This document shows positions 16,532-25,740 of a stretch of 64,000 bases of DNA, in pieces. Each line of letters begins with the position of its first letter. Within the stretch, counting starts at the first letter, position 1. Position numbers and translations under genes: made by a program. Location: assembly GCF_012273655.1 (NCBI RefSeq), contig NZ_JAAWWP010000018.1, positions 1 to 64,000 of the forward strand, given 5' to 3'. Source of the DNA: Streptomyces physcomitrii. Its GTDB lineage: Bacteria > Actinomycetota > Actinomycetes > Streptomycetales > Streptomycetaceae. The notes beneath the pieces are model-generated. The model was not told the origin of the DNA, did no database searches, and saw only the letters and a list, made by a program, of their open reading frames with translations.

Positions 16532-17571
16532 CGGCGGACCCCTTCCTCGTGGCTGGGCAGAGTCTGCTGCGCCGGGCCCTCGGCGGCGCCCGGCTGACCG
16601 GGGCCGGGCGCGCCCGCCCGCGGCCGGACGAACTGCACTCCCGGCTCGTCGTGCACCAGGAAGCGCTCCGGGGTCTCGATGGTGGACAGCTTGCGCAGCC
16701 ACCAGAAGCCGAGCGCGAAGAGGCCGCAGACGCAGGCCAGTACGAGCTGCCCGACCGGCGTCCCGTACGGCTTGACGAACTCGCGGTTGAAGACGGACAG
16801 GCCGAGCACGAAGGCGAGCGAGACGGCGACGACGATCTGCACCGAGCGCCGGGTCGAGGAGCGCTGGGCCATCACGCGCTGGCGCATGTCGACCTCCTCG
16901 CGGGCCGATTTGGCGAGCGCGCCGAGGACCTGGCGCAGGCCGGGGCCGCGCAGCCGGGCGTTGAGGATGAGGGCGGCGACGATGATGTCGGCGGAGGCGT
17001 CGTCGATCTCGTCGGCGAGGATCTGCAGCGCGTCCGGCAGCGGGGTGCGCGACCGCAGGCGGTCGACCAGGGCGTCCAGGTGCGGGCGGAGCACGGGGGC
17101 CGCGGCGCGCGCGGAGGCGGGGATGGCCTGTTCGAGGCCGACCGCGCCGGCGATGGTGTCGCGCAGCGACTCCGTCCAGGCGGCAAGGGCCTCGACCCGG
17201 CGCATCGCGGCCCGCTCCTCGGCGGCGCCGCCGAACAGCTTGTCCCAGAAGAAGACGAGGATGCCGGCCGCGATACCGGCGACCGCCCAGCGGGTGAGCA
17301 GCAGCACCACGAGCCCCGCGCCGACGGCGATCGAGCCGCGCTGCCCCGCGAAGCGCACCAGTTCGGAGGCGCGTTCGGAGGCCTTGTGCTTCTCGTGCGC
17401 GGGCTTCGCGGGCAGTCCGCGCAGCGCGAGCACGAGCAGCGCGAGCCCGCCGCCCGCCGCGACCCCGCAGATCAGCGAGAAGAGCACGGTGGTGGAGAAG
17501 AGGCCGCCCGTGGAACCCATGGAGTCGAGGCTGCCCACCGCGATCCGCACCGGGTCCGAGTCCTGTGTCAT
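16528..17571 (-). CDS. tadB: TadB-like inner-membrane platform protein (T2SS F domain)
   Basis: A 347-residue protein with helices near residues 30-50, 82-105, 255-275 and 290-310, and a T2SSF domain between (WTESLRDTIAGAVGLEQAI, ADIIVAALILNARLRGPGLR). A Pro/Gly-rich tail follows. The start is taken at MTQDSDPVR (17571), 5 bases after the TadA stop, with a GGGGGTGA ribosome site; an in-frame ATG at 17586 would overlap tadA and lacks such a site. Confidence 0.85.
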   Translation of the reverse strand: MTQDSDPVRIAVGSLDSMGSTGGLFSTTVLFSLICGVAAGGGLALLVLALRGLPAKPAHEKHKASERASELVRFAGQRGSIAVGAGLVVLLLTRWAVAGIAAGILVFFWDKLFGGAAEERAAMRRVEALAAWTESLRDTIAGAVGLEQAIPASARAAAPVLRPHLDALVDRLRSRTPLPDALQILADEIDDASADIIVAALILNARLRGPGLRQVLGALAKSAREEVDMRQRVMAQRSSTRRSVQIVVAVSLAFVLGLSVFNREFVKPYGTPVGQLVLACVCGLFALGFWWLRKLSTIETPERFLVHDEPGVQFVRPRAGAPGPGQPGAAEGPAQQTLPSHEEGVRR

Positions 17572-17576
17572 CCGGT

Positions 17577-18887
17577 TCACCCCCAACTCCCCGTGGGCCG
17601 GTAGCCGAAGGCGGCCAGGTCCTCCAGGCAGGCTATGGGCGCGTGCGGGACGACCTGGCCGTTCGGCGCCTCGGCGAAGATCTCGCTGGACAGTACGCGG
17701 CCGTCGACGCCGTTGACCTCGCGCACCGAGGTCACCATGCGCTGGAGGCGGCCGCCGCTGTGGTAGTTGTTGCGCCGCTGGATGAAGACGACGAAGTTGA
17801 CCGCGCCGGCCACCAGCATCTGGCTGGCCTCGATGGGCAGCCGCTCGTTCGCCTGGAGCGCGTAGGTCGAGATGCGGTTGAAGACCTCGCTGGAGCTGTT
17901 GGCGTGGATCGTGGACAGCGAGCCGTCGTTGCCCTGCGACATCGCGTTCAGCATGGTGACGATCTCGTCGCCGAGCACCTCGCCGACGATGACCCGCGAG
18001 GGGTTCATACGCAGCGAACGCCGCACCAGCTCCGCCATCGAAATGGTGCCCTGGCCCTCGGAGTTGGGCAGCCGCTCCTCGAAGGCGACGACGTTCGGGT
18101 GCAGGTCGGCGAAGGTGTCGAGACCGAGTTCGAGGGCGCGCTCTACGGTGATCAGGCGCTCCTGCGGCGGGATCTCGTTGGCCAGCGCGCGCAGCAGCGT
18201 CGTCTTGCCCGCGTTGGTGGCCCCGGCGATCATGATGTTCTTACGGGCCCGGACCGCACAGGCCAGGAAGTGCGCCACCTCGGGGGTGAGCGTGCCGTTG
18301 CCCACCAGGTCGGACATGAAGACCTTGCCCATCCGGGCGCGGCGGATGGAGAGCGCCGGCCTGCGGGTCACGTCCATCACGGCGGAGAGCCGGGAGCCGT
18401 CCGGCAGCCGCAGGTCCAGCTGCGGGTTGGCGGAGTCGAAGGGACGCGAGGACAGGCCCGAGTAGGCACCGAGTATCTGGATCAGCTCGATGAGTTCCTC
18501 GTCGGTCTCGGCGACCGCGTCGCCCTTGACCTCGCGGCCGTCCGCGTAGCCGACGAAGACCTGGTCGTAGCCGTTGATGTCGATGTTCTCGACCTCGGGG
18601 TCGTCCAGCAGCGGCTGCAGCCGCCCGACCCCGAACAGCGCGGCGTGCACGGCGGCCGCGTACTGCTCCTCGGTCTCCGCGTCCAGCGGGGTGCGCCCGG
18701 CGTTGATCTCGGTGCGCGCGTACTCCTCCAGGATCTGCGCGATCACCGCCCGGGCGTACTGCCGCTCGTCCTCGCTGGACATCGGCGTGACCCCGGACAC
18801 CTGGTCCAGGCGGCGCTGCTCGGCGATGCGGTCACCGGCGTCCTGCCGGAACCGCTTGACCAGCTGGTGGTCGACGGCGGAACTCAT
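17577..18887 (-). CDS. tadA: TadA secretion ATPase (CpaF family)
   Basis: A 436-residue hexameric ATPase that powers pilus assembly. The N-terminal domain (~40-200) includes PEVENIDINGYDQVFV. Walker A is AGATNAGKTT at 221-230, the Asp box ITVERALELG (Glu at ~246), and Walker B RVIVGEVLGDE at ~297; the His box is GSLSTIHANSS. All catalytic motifs are present. ATG at 18887 overlaps the TadZ stop (ATGA). Confidence 0.92.
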   Translation of the reverse strand: MSSAVDHQLVKRFRQDAGDRIAEQRRLDQVSGVTPMSSEDERQYARAVIAQILEEYARTEINAGRTPLDAETEEQYAAAVHAALFGVGRLQPLLDDPEVENIDINGYDQVFVGYADGREVKGDAVAETDEELIELIQILGAYSGLSSRPFDSANPQLDLRLPDGSRLSAVMDVTRRPALSIRRARMGKVFMSDLVGNGTLTPEVAHFLACAVRARKNIMIAGATNAGKTTLLRALANEIPPQERLITVERALELGLDTFADLHPNVVAFEERLPNSEGQGTISMAELVRRSLRMNPSRVIVGEVLGDEIVTMLNAMSQGNDGSLSTIHANSSSEVFNRISTYALQANERLPIEASQMLVAGAVNFVVFIQRRNNYHSGGRLQRMVTSVREVNGVDGRVLSSEIFAEAPNGQVVPHAPIACLEDLAAFGYRPTGSWG

Positions 18888-19711
18888 CGCCCGGCCCCCG
18901 CGGCGGGCGTCTGCCAGCCGGCGCCGTACTGCTGGTAGAGGTCGGCGGTCACCTTGCGCGCCGAGCGGATGAGCAGCGACTTGTCGAGGCGCCCGCGGCG
19001 GCGGCCCGCCAACTGGGCGGCGCCTGCAGGGTCGTCGGCGAGGGTGCCGAAGACCCGGGCGCCGGTCTGCGCGGCCATCAGCATGTCGTTGACCTGGTGC
19101 ACGGTCTTGGGGGCGTCGCCGGTGTCGCAGATCAGGATGACGCCGATCAGCGGGGTGGCGAGCGAGGCGGCGCCGCGCGGCCCGCCGTGCAGCTTCATGG
19201 ACAGGGCCGCGGCGCGGTCCCGCACCCGGGCGAGCGCCTCCGGCTCGGTACGCGAGACGAGCAGCAGCAGCGCGGCCTGCGGGAACAGCTCGATGGCCGG
19301 GGTGTCGCCGCTGATGCGTCCGCAGTCGGCGATGACGTCGGCGGGCTGGTGCGGCGAATCGGCGAGCGAGGCGAAGGCCCGTCCGAGGGTGGGCCACAGA
19401 CCGGCGAGACCGGCCGCCTGCTCGGAGATGCCGAGCCCGACCAGCACTTCGAGGCCGCCGCTCAACGGCTGTGTGTGGTCCCAGAGTTGATCCGGTACGA
19501 GGCCGCGGCGCGCGGTCGCCGCGATGGACAGCATCCCGGTGTTCGGGTTCAGCGGTCCGCCGTGCGCGGCGGCGCTGCGGTAGACCAGGTCGCCGCCCGC
19601 CGGGTCGGTCTCGGCGAGCAGGACCCGCCGGGGCCAGACGGCGGCGAGGGCGACAGCCGCGGTGGTGACGCCGGGCGAACCCTTGTCCGCGGCGAGAGCG
19701 ATGAGCGCCAT
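18884..19711 (-). CDS. TadZ/CpaE-like MinD-family ATPase
   Basis: A 275-residue protein with a deviant Walker A motif near the N-terminus (ADKGSPGVTTAAVALA; the catalytic Lys of the P-loop is displaced, as in MinD-like proteins), ETDPAGGD switch-like segment and a Walker-type ADCGRI. No receiver domain is present, unlike classic CpaE. It probably positions the Tad machine at a site on the membrane. It lies between the cpaB-like gene (13 bases) and tadA (4-base overlap). Confidence 0.75.
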   Translation of the reverse strand: MALIALAADKGSPGVTTAAVALAAVWPRRVLLAETDPAGGDLVYRSAAAHGGPLNPNTGMLSIAATARRGLVPDQLWDHTQPLSGGLEVLVGLGISEQAAGLAGLWPTLGRAFASLADSPHQPADVIADCGRISGDTPAIELFPQAALLLLVSRTEPEALARVRDRAAALSMKLHGGPRGAASLATPLIGVILICDTGDAPKTVHQVNDMLMAAQTGARVFGTLADDPAGAAQLAGRRRGRLDKSLLIRSARKVTADLYQQYGAGWQTPAAGAGR

Positions 19712-19724
19712 GGGTGCCCGCGCC

Positions 19725-20441
19725 TCAGTTCTTTCCGGGGACGCGCACGAGCGCGACCTTGCCGTCGGACGCCGCCGACGCCAGGGCGGCGGCCTCGTCG
19801 GTGCCGACGATGAGGTTCAGCGTCTGGTTGCCGCTGGAGATCTGGCCGTCTTCCTTCTTGCGCAGGCTGTCCACACGGGCCTGGGCGACGAGCGGGGTGC
19901 TGCCGCTGGGGGCACCGGCATCGTCGTCCTTTTCGTTGCTCCCCGTGTCGCTGCCGACGCGGTAGGCGGCGACGATGTCCCCGTCCTTCAACTGGGCCGG
20001 GTACTGGCCCTCCTTGAGCGAAAGGCCGACGGATGCCTCGTCGTCGTCCAGACCGCTCTCCTTGGTGAACATCTCCCCCACGGCCAGGGCACCGGCCGGG
20101 ATGCCGCTCTTCGCCTTGAGCTTCGCCAGCTGGCCGCGCTGGTTCCACTTCACGTAGTGGATGCCGCTGTCCTCGGCGACCATCACATGGGCCGAGTTGC
20201 CGCTGTTGACGGAGCCGCCCTGCGGGATGTCCTGGGTGATCTTGACGACCTCGATCCGGTCCCCCGCCTGGAGGACCAGCATGGTGGCGCCGAGCGCGCC
20301 GACGAGGATGAGCAGCACGGCGAGAGCGGCGAGTGCCGGTTTGCGCTCGCGAGGCGCCGAGGGAAGACGCTCCCCCATGGCCGGTTGGGCCGGTGCGCTG
20401 GAGCGGTGGTTACCCGCCCCCGCACGCTCCTGGATCTTCAC
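19725..20441 (-). CDS. SAF-domain protein, CpaB/RcpC-like
   Basis: A 238-residue protein with one N-terminal membrane anchor (ALAALAVLLILVGALGATML, ~residues 36-55) and an extracytoplasmic SAF domain (VVKITQDIPQGGSV, SGIPAGALAVGEMF). CpaB/RcpC proteins are pilus assembly factors; since this organism has no outer membrane it may act in the wall. First gene of the Tad operon. GTG at 20441 has GGGGAGC upstream with ideal spacing. Confidence 0.75.
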   Translation of the reverse strand: MKIQERAGAGNHRSSAPAQPAMGERLPSAPRERKPALAALAVLLILVGALGATMLVLQAGDRIEVVKITQDIPQGGSVNSGNSAHVMVAEDSGIHYVKWNQRGQLAKLKAKSGIPAGALAVGEMFTKESGLDDDEASVGLSLKEGQYPAQLKDGDIVAAYRVGSDTGSNEKDDDAGAPSGSTPLVAQARVDSLRKKEDGQISSGNQTLNLIVGTDEAAALASAASDGKVALVRVPGKN

Positions 20442-21042
20442 GCAAAGCTCCCCGCACACCCAAGATGATTTCGGTCGACTCATACACTTCACACGCACAG
20501 CACACAGGCGGAACAGGCCGGGCATTCCCCGCACTTCGCGTCTGCCGGTCCGGTCCCGCGACCCGCCGCGTATGTCAAGTCTCCGCACCGTATCAGCAGC
20601 ACATAAGGCCCTCAAGGCGCATCCGGACGGCTGTGGACAACCCCGGAAACCCCTTGCGGACCCCGCGTTCCGCCTTCCGTTCCCTGCTTGTCCACGCTCC
20701 CGGCGGCCCGTTGGTTCCCGACCGGCCGCATCGGGCCACCGCGACCCGCCCCGTCGACCGCCACGGCGGTCGACGGGACCCGGCGGGACCTGCGGATACA
20801 CGGGTGCGAAGCACAACGGGAACGAAGGGGCGAGGGGCCGGGCGACGCGGGGCCCGACCAGGGAGGGCGGAACCACCCTGACCTCCGCCGCTGTCCGGAA
20901 CATCCCCACAACTCCCGGTACACGCCGGGAGTTGAACTCCGTGTGCGGGTGGTGCGGAAGAGAACACACTCAGTGGCATCGACCCGGGACCGCCGGTTAG
21001 CGTCCTCTGGTCGAACCTCACTCGCCCCACCGGGAGACCACT
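20442..21042. other. 601-bp divergent intergenic region upstream of the Tad operon
   Basis: The region lies between the cpaB-like gene on minus and the second lipoprotein gene on plus. It should hold the Tad operon promoter. A perfect DnaA-box 9-mer (TGTGGACAA) is at 20632-20640 and a one-mismatch copy (TTGTCCACG) at 20688-20696. A GTGTGCGGGTGGTGCGG stretch at 20941 precedes the lipoprotein gene. No gene is supported. Confidence 0.5.
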
Positions 21043-21696
21043 GTGAAGCGCCGCACCCTGCCCGCCGTCGCCGCCTTCGCCTCGGCCGCAGCACTGCTGC
21101 TGAGCGCCTGCGGCAGCGATGACGAGTCGCCCAAGGAGAAGGATCCGATCGCGGGGGCTGAGACGGGGGACGGGAAGTCGGCCTCCCCGAGTGCCTCTGC
21201 TTCGAAGGGCACGGAGCGCCCTTCGGTTTCGCTCCCCGGTGACGTCAAGAACGTCTTCCAGAACTGGAAAGACACGGACGCGGTTTCCGACGCCGTACTG
21301 AACGACACCAGAGAGCGCATCAACGCCACCGACGCCGCCATTACGAACAACGACCCGGAGTCCCCCGCCGTCCCCTTCTACTACGAAGGAAAAGCCCTGC
21401 TGGACGCGGCGAAGTGGATCACGGGCTATACCGGCGACAACTACACGTTCACCGGAACCACCCGCTACTTCCTGCCCTCCGTCACAAAGAACGGCGGCAC
21501 CAAAGCGAGCGTCTCCTACTGCTCGGACGAGACGAAGGTGTTCGACAAGGACCGCAAGACGGAGAAGCTGGACAAGTCCACGCCCAGCGACGACTCCTAC
21601 GTCTACTACAAGGCCCAGTTGGTCAAGAACGAAGCCGGGATCTGGCAGACCACACAGCTCGCCTCTGAACGGGGGAACAAGACGTGCACGCCGTAA
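21043..21696 (+). CDS. putative lipoprotein (copy 2 of a duplicated cassette)
   Basis: A 217-residue lipoprotein: basic N-terminus, hydrophobic core, lipobox LLLSAC (Cys at ~residue 23), Ser/Lys-rich linker, then a domain with WITGYTGDNYTFTGTTRYF and VSYCSDETKVF. It aligns with the 5390-6022 protein through the whole domain (WVAGYQGLTIVG, FYCVDESKGF). GTG at 21043 follows GGGAGA. It overlaps the next gene by 13 bases, so both copies keep a tightly coupled two-gene layout. The family is not named. Confidence 0.8.
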   Translation: MKRRTLPAVAAFASAAALLLSACGSDDESPKEKDPIAGAETGDGKSASPSASASKGTERPSVSLPGDVKNVFQNWKDTDAVSDAVLNDTRERINATDAAITNNDPESPAVPFYYEGKALLDAAKWITGYTGDNYTFTGTTRYFLPSVTKNGGTKASVSYCSDETKVFDKDRKTEKLDKSTPSDDSYVYYKAQLVKNEAGIWQTTQLASERGNKTCTP

Positions 21697-22718
21697 CAGC
21701 CCGACGCCTGCTCGTCTGCGCTGCGCTCGCGGTGGGGTTCACTTCCCTGCCGCTGACCGCGCACGCCACGAAGAAGCACGGCGGACCCTCGCAGTCGGCA
21801 ACGCCGCAGGGGGAGAAGTCCGACCACACCCTTGTTTCCCGCATCACGTTTCGTGGGCAGACCGGCGGGGGCGGCGGCGAGGGCAACGGAAGCATGCAGC
21901 CCGTGGGCAACTGGACCCCGCCCGCCTGCTGGTACGAGCCCTATTCCGCCGATGAATTCGCCAAGGACACCGAGCGCGGTTTCCACATGGTGGCCGACGA
22001 CCCCCGGCAACCGAACTACGCGAAGCGCTCGGTGGGTGAGTTCCGCGACATCTACAAGGACGGAAAGTACAAGAACTACAACAAGGGCAAGGGCGACGAA
22101 GGCAGTTGGTGGGTGGCGAAACGGGACCCGGACCGCTGGCTGGAGGACGCCGCCCAGAAGTGCGACCGGCAGCCTTTCTGGGTCGAGAACGGTGACCCGG
22201 TGAACGATCCCCACGCCGTCTCGCCCGAGGTCCTGGCCCAGCTCGCCTACAACAAGATCAAGCTGCCGGACACCAAGGTCACCCTCGCGCCCGCCGGCGC
22301 CTCCAAGGTGAATCTCCCGGCATGGGCCTGGCTCGACAAGGCGAAGTTCAAGAAGGTGTCCGTCTCCGCCGCACTGAACGCCCAGGGCGTCAACATCCAA
22401 GCCACCACCACCGCCCGCCCCGTAGCCCTCAAGCTCGAACCCGGCACCGGCGAGGCCAGGACCTTCCCCGGCTCGGGAATCTGCCGTATCAAGGGCGACG
22501 GTTCCATCGGGGAGCCCTACGCCAAGGGCAAGGCAGAACAGGACCCGCCGTGCGGTGTCGCCTATCTCCGCAAGGGCTCGTACGACCTCAGGGCGACCGT
22601 GACGTGGGAAGTGAGCTGGCAGGGAACCGGCGAACCCGGCCCGAACAAGCTCCCCGACGGCAGTTTCGGCAACGAGCAGCAAGTGGTCGTCGAAGAGGTG
22701 CAGTCGGTCAACCGCTGA
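21684..22718 (+). CDS. secreted protein of unknown function (copy 2 of a duplicated cassette)
   Basis: A 344-residue exported protein with a signal peptide (LLVCAALAVGFTSLPLTAHA, cleavage near 28). The globular part shares long motifs with 6019-7185: PPACWYEPYS, YKNYNKGKGD, VNLPAWAWLDKAKFKKV, TARPVALKLEPGTGEARTFP, DPPCGVAYLRKGSYDLRATV and EEVQSVNR. It is shorter at the N-terminus than copy 1. No catalytic motif recognised; conserved Cys and Trp suggest a stable extracellular fold. Confidence 0.8.
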   Translation: MHAVTARRLLVCAALAVGFTSLPLTAHATKKHGGPSQSATPQGEKSDHTLVSRITFRGQTGGGGGEGNGSMQPVGNWTPPACWYEPYSADEFAKDTERGFHMVADDPRQPNYAKRSVGEFRDIYKDGKYKNYNKGKGDEGSWWVAKRDPDRWLEDAAQKCDRQPFWVENGDPVNDPHAVSPEVLAQLAYNKIKLPDTKVTLAPAGASKVNLPAWAWLDKAKFKKVSVSAALNAQGVNIQATTTARPVALKLEPGTGEARTFPGSGICRIKGDGSIGEPYAKGKAEQDPPCGVAYLRKGSYDLRATVTWEVSWQGTGEPGPNKLPDGSFGNEQQVVVEEVQSVNR

Positions 22719-22924
22719 CGGCCCCACCCCGGTGCCCCGCACGAGAATCCGCAAGGCCGACAGTTCGCGACCTTCCGATTCAGAACGGTGAAAACTCTCG
22801 ACTTTCGCGATACAGGCAGTTGGCCGACCTTCCGAACGGCGCCGCGCACTGCCGCCTACAGTGGGCTCCGCCTCCGCAGTCTGCCTGCACATGGCGGGGC
22901 ATCAACCCGATGGAGTGAGGGGAC

Positions 22925-23887
22925 ATGAGCGAGGAAGCCCTGCCGGTCAGCTCGGATGTTCTGCGGTCCGACCCGCGCGTTGCCGCAGAGGTCGTCAGAA
23001 TCGGGCAGGGCTGCGGCGCCGACTTCACCGACGACGAGCAGACCCGGGCCCAACTCGCCCAGCGGCGAGGGGCGTTGCGAACGGCGGAGCGCGGGCTGCT
23101 CATGTGGTCCGGCGGTCTGCTTCTCCTCCTCGGCGTGGTGCTGCTCTTCGCCGGTCCGGCTCTGCTGTCGAAGCGTTCGACCTCCGACACCGCGGAGACC
23201 ACGGAGATCCCGGTGGCGGCCGGCGCCGCGCCCGGTGCGGTCCTCCTGCTCCTCGGGGTCGTCCTGCTCGTCCTCGCGCGGGGGCGGTGGAAGCGGGAGC
23301 TGGCGCACCCCGTACTCGTGGGATATCGCGAGGTCCTGGCCGTGGCGGGGGCCCACGGGCTGCCGGTCTCACCGGTCCCGGACTGGCTGGTGGGGCGCTC
23401 GAAGGAGAGGCCCGCCCTCGCTCCGGTGCCTCAACTCCCCTATGTGGGAGGCGCATCCGAAGCGCCCGGCACACAACCCTCCTCCGATCAGCAGGAGTTG
23501 CGCCCGCCTCAGACCGCGCCGGTGAAATCGGCGGCCGTCGTCGAATACGAGGAGTCCGAGAACAAGGGTGGCTGGCAAGGGCAGTTGGGGTGTCTGACTC
23601 TGCTGGCCGGCGGCATCGCGGCGGGCTGGGCGTTCAGCCAGGACGAGCCCGCCGGGTACATCGGCGGCGCCGCACTGCTCGCGTTCACCGTGGTCCTCTG
23701 GATCGCCGCCTACCGGGACGGGCAGGAGAAGGCGCGGCTCCGCGAGGACGCGCTGGCCTACGCCCGCGCGGTACTGGCCGCCCAGCAGGCGGGGGTCCGC
23801 GTACCGCCGCTCTCCCGGCGCCTGGAGGAAGTACTGGACGAGGAGAGGGAATCCGGACGGATGGACCGAGAAGGGAAATCCAGCTGA
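22925..23887 (+). CDS. four-helix membrane protein at the left edge of the T7SS region
   Basis: A 320-residue protein with two pairs of transmembrane helices (~residues 59-79 and 101-120; ~220-238 and 244-262) separated by a Pro/Ser-rich loop. Charged ends: an acidic N-terminus and a C-terminal helix RRLEEVLDEERESGRMDREG. It starts ATG after GAGGGGAC. It reads toward the first WXG100-like gene 229 bases downstream. It could be a membrane partner of the secretion system but carries no recognised T7SS domain. Confidence 0.6.
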   Translation: MSEEALPVSSDVLRSDPRVAAEVVRIGQGCGADFTDDEQTRAQLAQRRGALRTAERGLLMWSGGLLLLLGVVLLFAGPALLSKRSTSDTAETTEIPVAAGAAPGAVLLLLGVVLLVLARGRWKRELAHPVLVGYREVLAVAGAHGLPVSPVPDWLVGRSKERPALAPVPQLPYVGGASEAPGTQPSSDQQELRPPQTAPVKSAAVVEYEESENKGGWQGQLGCLTLLAGGIAAGWAFSQDEPAGYIGGAALLAFTVVLWIAAYRDGQEKARLREDALAYARAVLAAQQAGVRVPPLSRRLEEVLDEERESGRMDREGKSS

Positions 23888-24116
23888 ATCCGTCTTCACG
23901 CACGGAGACAGCCGCCATCCGCCCCGGACTCGACCCGTGGTCCGTCAACCGGCCTTTCGAGTACAGCAATTGGGGCATTTCGGCCGTGCCATGTCTCAAC
24001 CCGTCGACAAGTCGGGGGCACCGCTGAAGGAGCACCTCGCCGCGTACTAGGTTCGTCTCCTGCCGAGGCCCGGCCGTCGGCCTTCTGGTGAGCACTGCTT
24101 TCTGTATGGGGGAGTC

Positions 24117-24428
24117 ATGAGCGAGCGCACGCGTGCCGATCTCGACATGATCCGGGACTGCTCGGACTCGTTGTCGCGGATCCACAACGAGTTCAAGGAG
24201 AACGGGAACCCGGCCGACGGATACGGCGAAGAACTCGGGCACGACAAACTGCGCGACGTCTTCGACGACTTCTCGGGCACCTGGAAGAAGACCCGCAAGA
24301 AGCTCATGAAGGACATCGACAAGCTGGCCAAGTACACCGAGAAGGCAGCCGAGACCTACGACGAGATCGATCACAAGCTTGCCGAGGCGCTGCGAGACGC
24401 CCGGAAGAGTGCCAAGGGGAAGAAATGA
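24117..24428 (+). CDS. WXG100-like small protein, plus-strand module
   Basis: A 103-residue all-helical protein, the size of ESX substrates, with a helix-turn-helix plan. The canonical WxG turn is absent; a conserved Trp sits in DFSGTWKKTRKK. It aligns along its length with the 29708-30037 protein (DFVGNWEKHREE; AAETYDEIDHKLAEALRD against AAKTYDAFDRALADAIRG). Both end in a Lys-rich tail (KSAKGKK). Likely a secreted or chaperoning partner of the adjacent effector-like protein, whose ATG overlaps its stop (ATGA). Confidence 0.75.
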   Translation: MSERTRADLDMIRDCSDSLSRIHNEFKENGNPADGYGEELGHDKLRDVFDDFSGTWKKTRKKLMKDIDKLAKYTEKAAETYDEIDHKLAEALRDARKSAKGKK

Positions 24429-25639
24429 GCCGGCCCAAGGACTGGGAACCGCTGCACGACGGCGACCCCACACCCGGTGACCCCTACGAGGTGGCCCGGC
24501 TCGGCAAGAAGCTGCGCACCATGGCGGACGAGATCGACAAGCAGTCCCGCAACATCAAGGCCCTTGCCTCGGTGGAGGGTTGGGACAGCGACGCCGGTCG
24601 GGCCTTCCACGACATCGCGGGCGACACCTCGGCGCGGCTCAAGCGCGCCTACGACCGGTACGACGAGGCAGCCCTCGCGCTCGGCACCAAGGTCAACGAG
24701 GGCGACTCGGAGACGGGTGAGTACGCCAGCGAGCTGCACCGGGCGCAGAAGGTCGCCGACAAGGCGCTGCGCGACTTCCGCGAGGCGGAGGGCAGCCACA
24801 AGTCGGCGATCAAGGGCCTCGAACCCCATCAGGGAAAGGTGCCCGCCTCCAAGGAGGACGCGAGCGACCGCGCCAAGATGGAGAAGCAGCGCGACGAGGC
24901 ATGGAGCGACATCCGGGACGCCCACGGGGAGATAGCCCGGGCGAAGCAGATCCGCGACGACGCCGCCAACTCCGCGGCCAAGAAGATCAAGAACATCATC
25001 CACCACGACGGTGTCCGCGATCCCGGCGGCTTCTTCAACTTCCTCGCCGACTGGGCGGACGCCTTCGCCAACCTCTCGGCGGTCTTCTCGGTACTGGCGG
25101 TCATCTGCGCCTTCGTACCGCCCTTGCAGGTGCTCGCGCCGGTCTTCGCGGCGCTGGCGGTGATCAGCAGCGCCGCGGCCCTGGCCGGCCACGCGTACGA
25201 CATGTTCGCCCGCGGCGGCAAGCTCAACCTGCTCAAGCTCGGGCTCGACGTCCTCGGCGTGGTCCCCGGTCTGGGCGTGATCAAGGGCTTCGGTGCGCTG
25301 CGGGGGCTCAAGGGCCTGTCGCTGGTGGGGCGCGCGGGCCGCTTCGCCCGCGGGGTCAAGAGCGGTGTGAGCGACAAGTTCTTCAACGGTATCGCCGTGA
25401 AGGGCGTCAACTGGATGCTCGGCAAGGCGGGCAAGCCCCTCATCGAGGGGAAGAAGATCACCGCCGCCATCAAGGGCGCGGGCTTCGGCAGCGCCCTGCA
25501 CAAGGTGTTCACCGGGCACAACGGAGCCTCGACCGGCGACCCGGGCGACAGTTACAAGGGCCCCACGCCGAAGCCGTCCCCCGGCCCCGCGCCGACCCCC
25601 TCTCCCTCTCCCTTCCACACCGCGGTGGCGACCGGCTAG
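24425..25639 (+). CDS. putative T7SS effector, plus-strand module
   Basis: A 404-residue protein. Residues ~1-95 form a T7SS signal-type domain (DWEPLHDGDPTPGDPYEVAR, then VEGWDSDAGRAFHDIAG with a W-D-S-D-A-G motif). A charged coiled-coil follows (~105-185), then hydrophobic helices (~205-262: FANLSAVFSVLAVICAFVPP, VFAALAVISSAAALAG). A basic Gly/Lys-rich part and a Pro/Ser tail (PKPSPGPAPTPSPSPF) end it. The N-terminal domain is clearly homologous to that of 28371-29711; the C-termini differ. No toxin catalytic motif is visible, so 'effector' rests on architecture and context. Confidence 0.7.
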   Translation: MSRPKDWEPLHDGDPTPGDPYEVARLGKKLRTMADEIDKQSRNIKALASVEGWDSDAGRAFHDIAGDTSARLKRAYDRYDEAALALGTKVNEGDSETGEYASELHRAQKVADKALRDFREAEGSHKSAIKGLEPHQGKVPASKEDASDRAKMEKQRDEAWSDIRDAHGEIARAKQIRDDAANSAAKKIKNIIHHDGVRDPGGFFNFLADWADAFANLSAVFSVLAVICAFVPPLQVLAPVFAALAVISSAAALAGHAYDMFARGGKLNLLKLGLDVLGVVPGLGVIKGFGALRGLKGLSLVGRAGRFARGVKSGVSDKFFNGIAVKGVNWMLGKAGKPLIEGKKITAAIKGAGFGSALHKVFTGHNGASTGDPGDSYKGPTPKPSPGPAPTPSPSPFHTAVATG

Positions 25640-25740
25640 TCGGCCGGGACGGCGAGGAAGCGTACTGCCGGACCGGCCGCCGCGCCGCATGACCGGCACA
25701 GCCCAGCGGACCAGCACTTCTCCTGAAAGGAGAGCACACC

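Noticed and set aside
20632..20696. Two DnaA-box-like 9-mers considered as a replication origin
   Set aside because: Too few sites and no dnaA/dnaN or plasmid replication genes nearby.
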